A program made the position numbers and the translations under genes. A model generated the notes under the pieces. It searched no databases and was not told the origin of the DNA. It saw only the letters and a program-made list of their open reading frames with translations. A stretch of DNA of 64,000 nt from Streptomyces sp. NBC_01232 (GTDB lineage Bacteria > Actinomycetota > Actinomycetes > Streptomycetales > Streptomycetaceae): assembly GCF_035989885.1 (NCBI RefSeq), contig NZ_CP108518.1:7369001-7433000 (forward strand), written 5' to 3'. Positions within the stretch are counted from its first letter, which is position 1. Every line of letters begins with the position of its first letter. Below are positions 63,890-64,000 of this stretch, piece after piece.

Positions 63890-64000
63890 ATGGGCGCGGT
63901 CGAGCAGGGTGCCGAGCGTTCGGGGCTGCCGAGGCTCCGGCTGGACGAACTCCTCGAAGAGCTCCAGGTCCGCATCGACGAAGTGCGCGGCACCAGGGAC
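63890..64000 (+). CDS. DevS/OsdK-type GAF sensor histidine kinase (start only)
   Basis: ATG 63890 with GGAGG at 63879-63883 begins MGAVEQGAERSGLPRLRLDE, continuing LLEELQVRIDEVRGTRD to the window edge. The L-x-L-D-E-L-L-x-E-L-Q-x-R-I pattern is the N-terminus of actinobacterial DevS/DosS-like kinases with tandem GAF domains. Only 37 residues are visible, so heme binding and kinase domains cannot be checked. Placement right after the stress genes fits a locally encoded regulator of this island. Confidence 0.7.
   Translation, partial: MGAVEQGAERSGLPRLRLDELLEELQVRIDEVRGTRD

Overview
The window looks like a chromosomal segment of a Streptomyces or close relative. It has very high GC, actinobacterial codon use with many GTG starts, and families typical of the genus: SAV_915-like, DUF5988, DUF1876, DUF1918, the IS30-type-HTH/GbsR regulator and Rv1733c-like membrane proteins. 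It reads as an accessory, stress-oriented region with several decayed genes: a truncated kdpD, an antiporter stub, a lysA scrap, a DUF6119 scrap, a dead transposase, and frameshifted lysA and ppsA. No rRNA, tRNA or CRISPR array was recognised.

Layout. 1-2900: the 3' part of an alpha/beta hydrolase (haloacetate dehalogenase type), a secreted ricin-lectin protein and a Tat-exported five-bladed-propeller glycosidase-like protein. 2790-21100: a potassium island. It holds a remnant kdpF-kdpD module, a CPA1 antiporter stub and a complete kdpFABC-kdpE-kdpD set on the minus strand with a tiny extra membrane ORF in front. Next come a second kdpF with a kinase-less DUF4118 protein, a KimA-like K+ importer, an orphan second KdpB and a second APC-type permease. 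An 11-bp-spaced direct repeat, (G/A)TCA-N7-GTCA, recurs upstream of nearly all of these and is a candidate KdpE operator. 21100-31300: a GbsR-type regulator divergent from a P450, a MerR regulator, a frameshifted lysA, a truncated universal stress protein, a PfkB-type sugar kinase, a cupin, a CBM48 protein and gene fragments.

31700-38600: a secreted protein, a dead IS5-type element, a DUF305/DUF6153/P1B-ATPase metal cluster and hypothetical genes. 38900-42500: a persulfide (cst-like) operon: CstR-type repressor, rhodanese-DUF2892, TauE, rhodanese and MBL-rhodanese persulfide dioxygenase. Near-perfect TACCCC(C/A)GGGGGTA operators lie at both ends. 42600-44330: an ABC exporter pair.

44350-64000: a redox/hypoxia-type stress island resembling the DosR/OsdR regulons. 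It contains CBS-BON, a cNMP-binding protein, an MBL ribonuclease-like protein, a truncated alcohol dehydrogenase, an XRE-flavin-binding fusion, beta-phosphoglucomutase plus GH65 phosphorylase, a frameshifted PEP synthase, Hsp20, a flavodoxin-like protein, an Rv1733c-like protein, two P2-type ATPases, DUF1876, two universal stress proteins and DUF1918. The first codons of a DevS-type histidine kinase follow. Tandem GGGaCC-N3/4-GGCCC boxes about 20 bp apart sit 60-100 bp upstream of five of these transcription units, which supports coordinate control.
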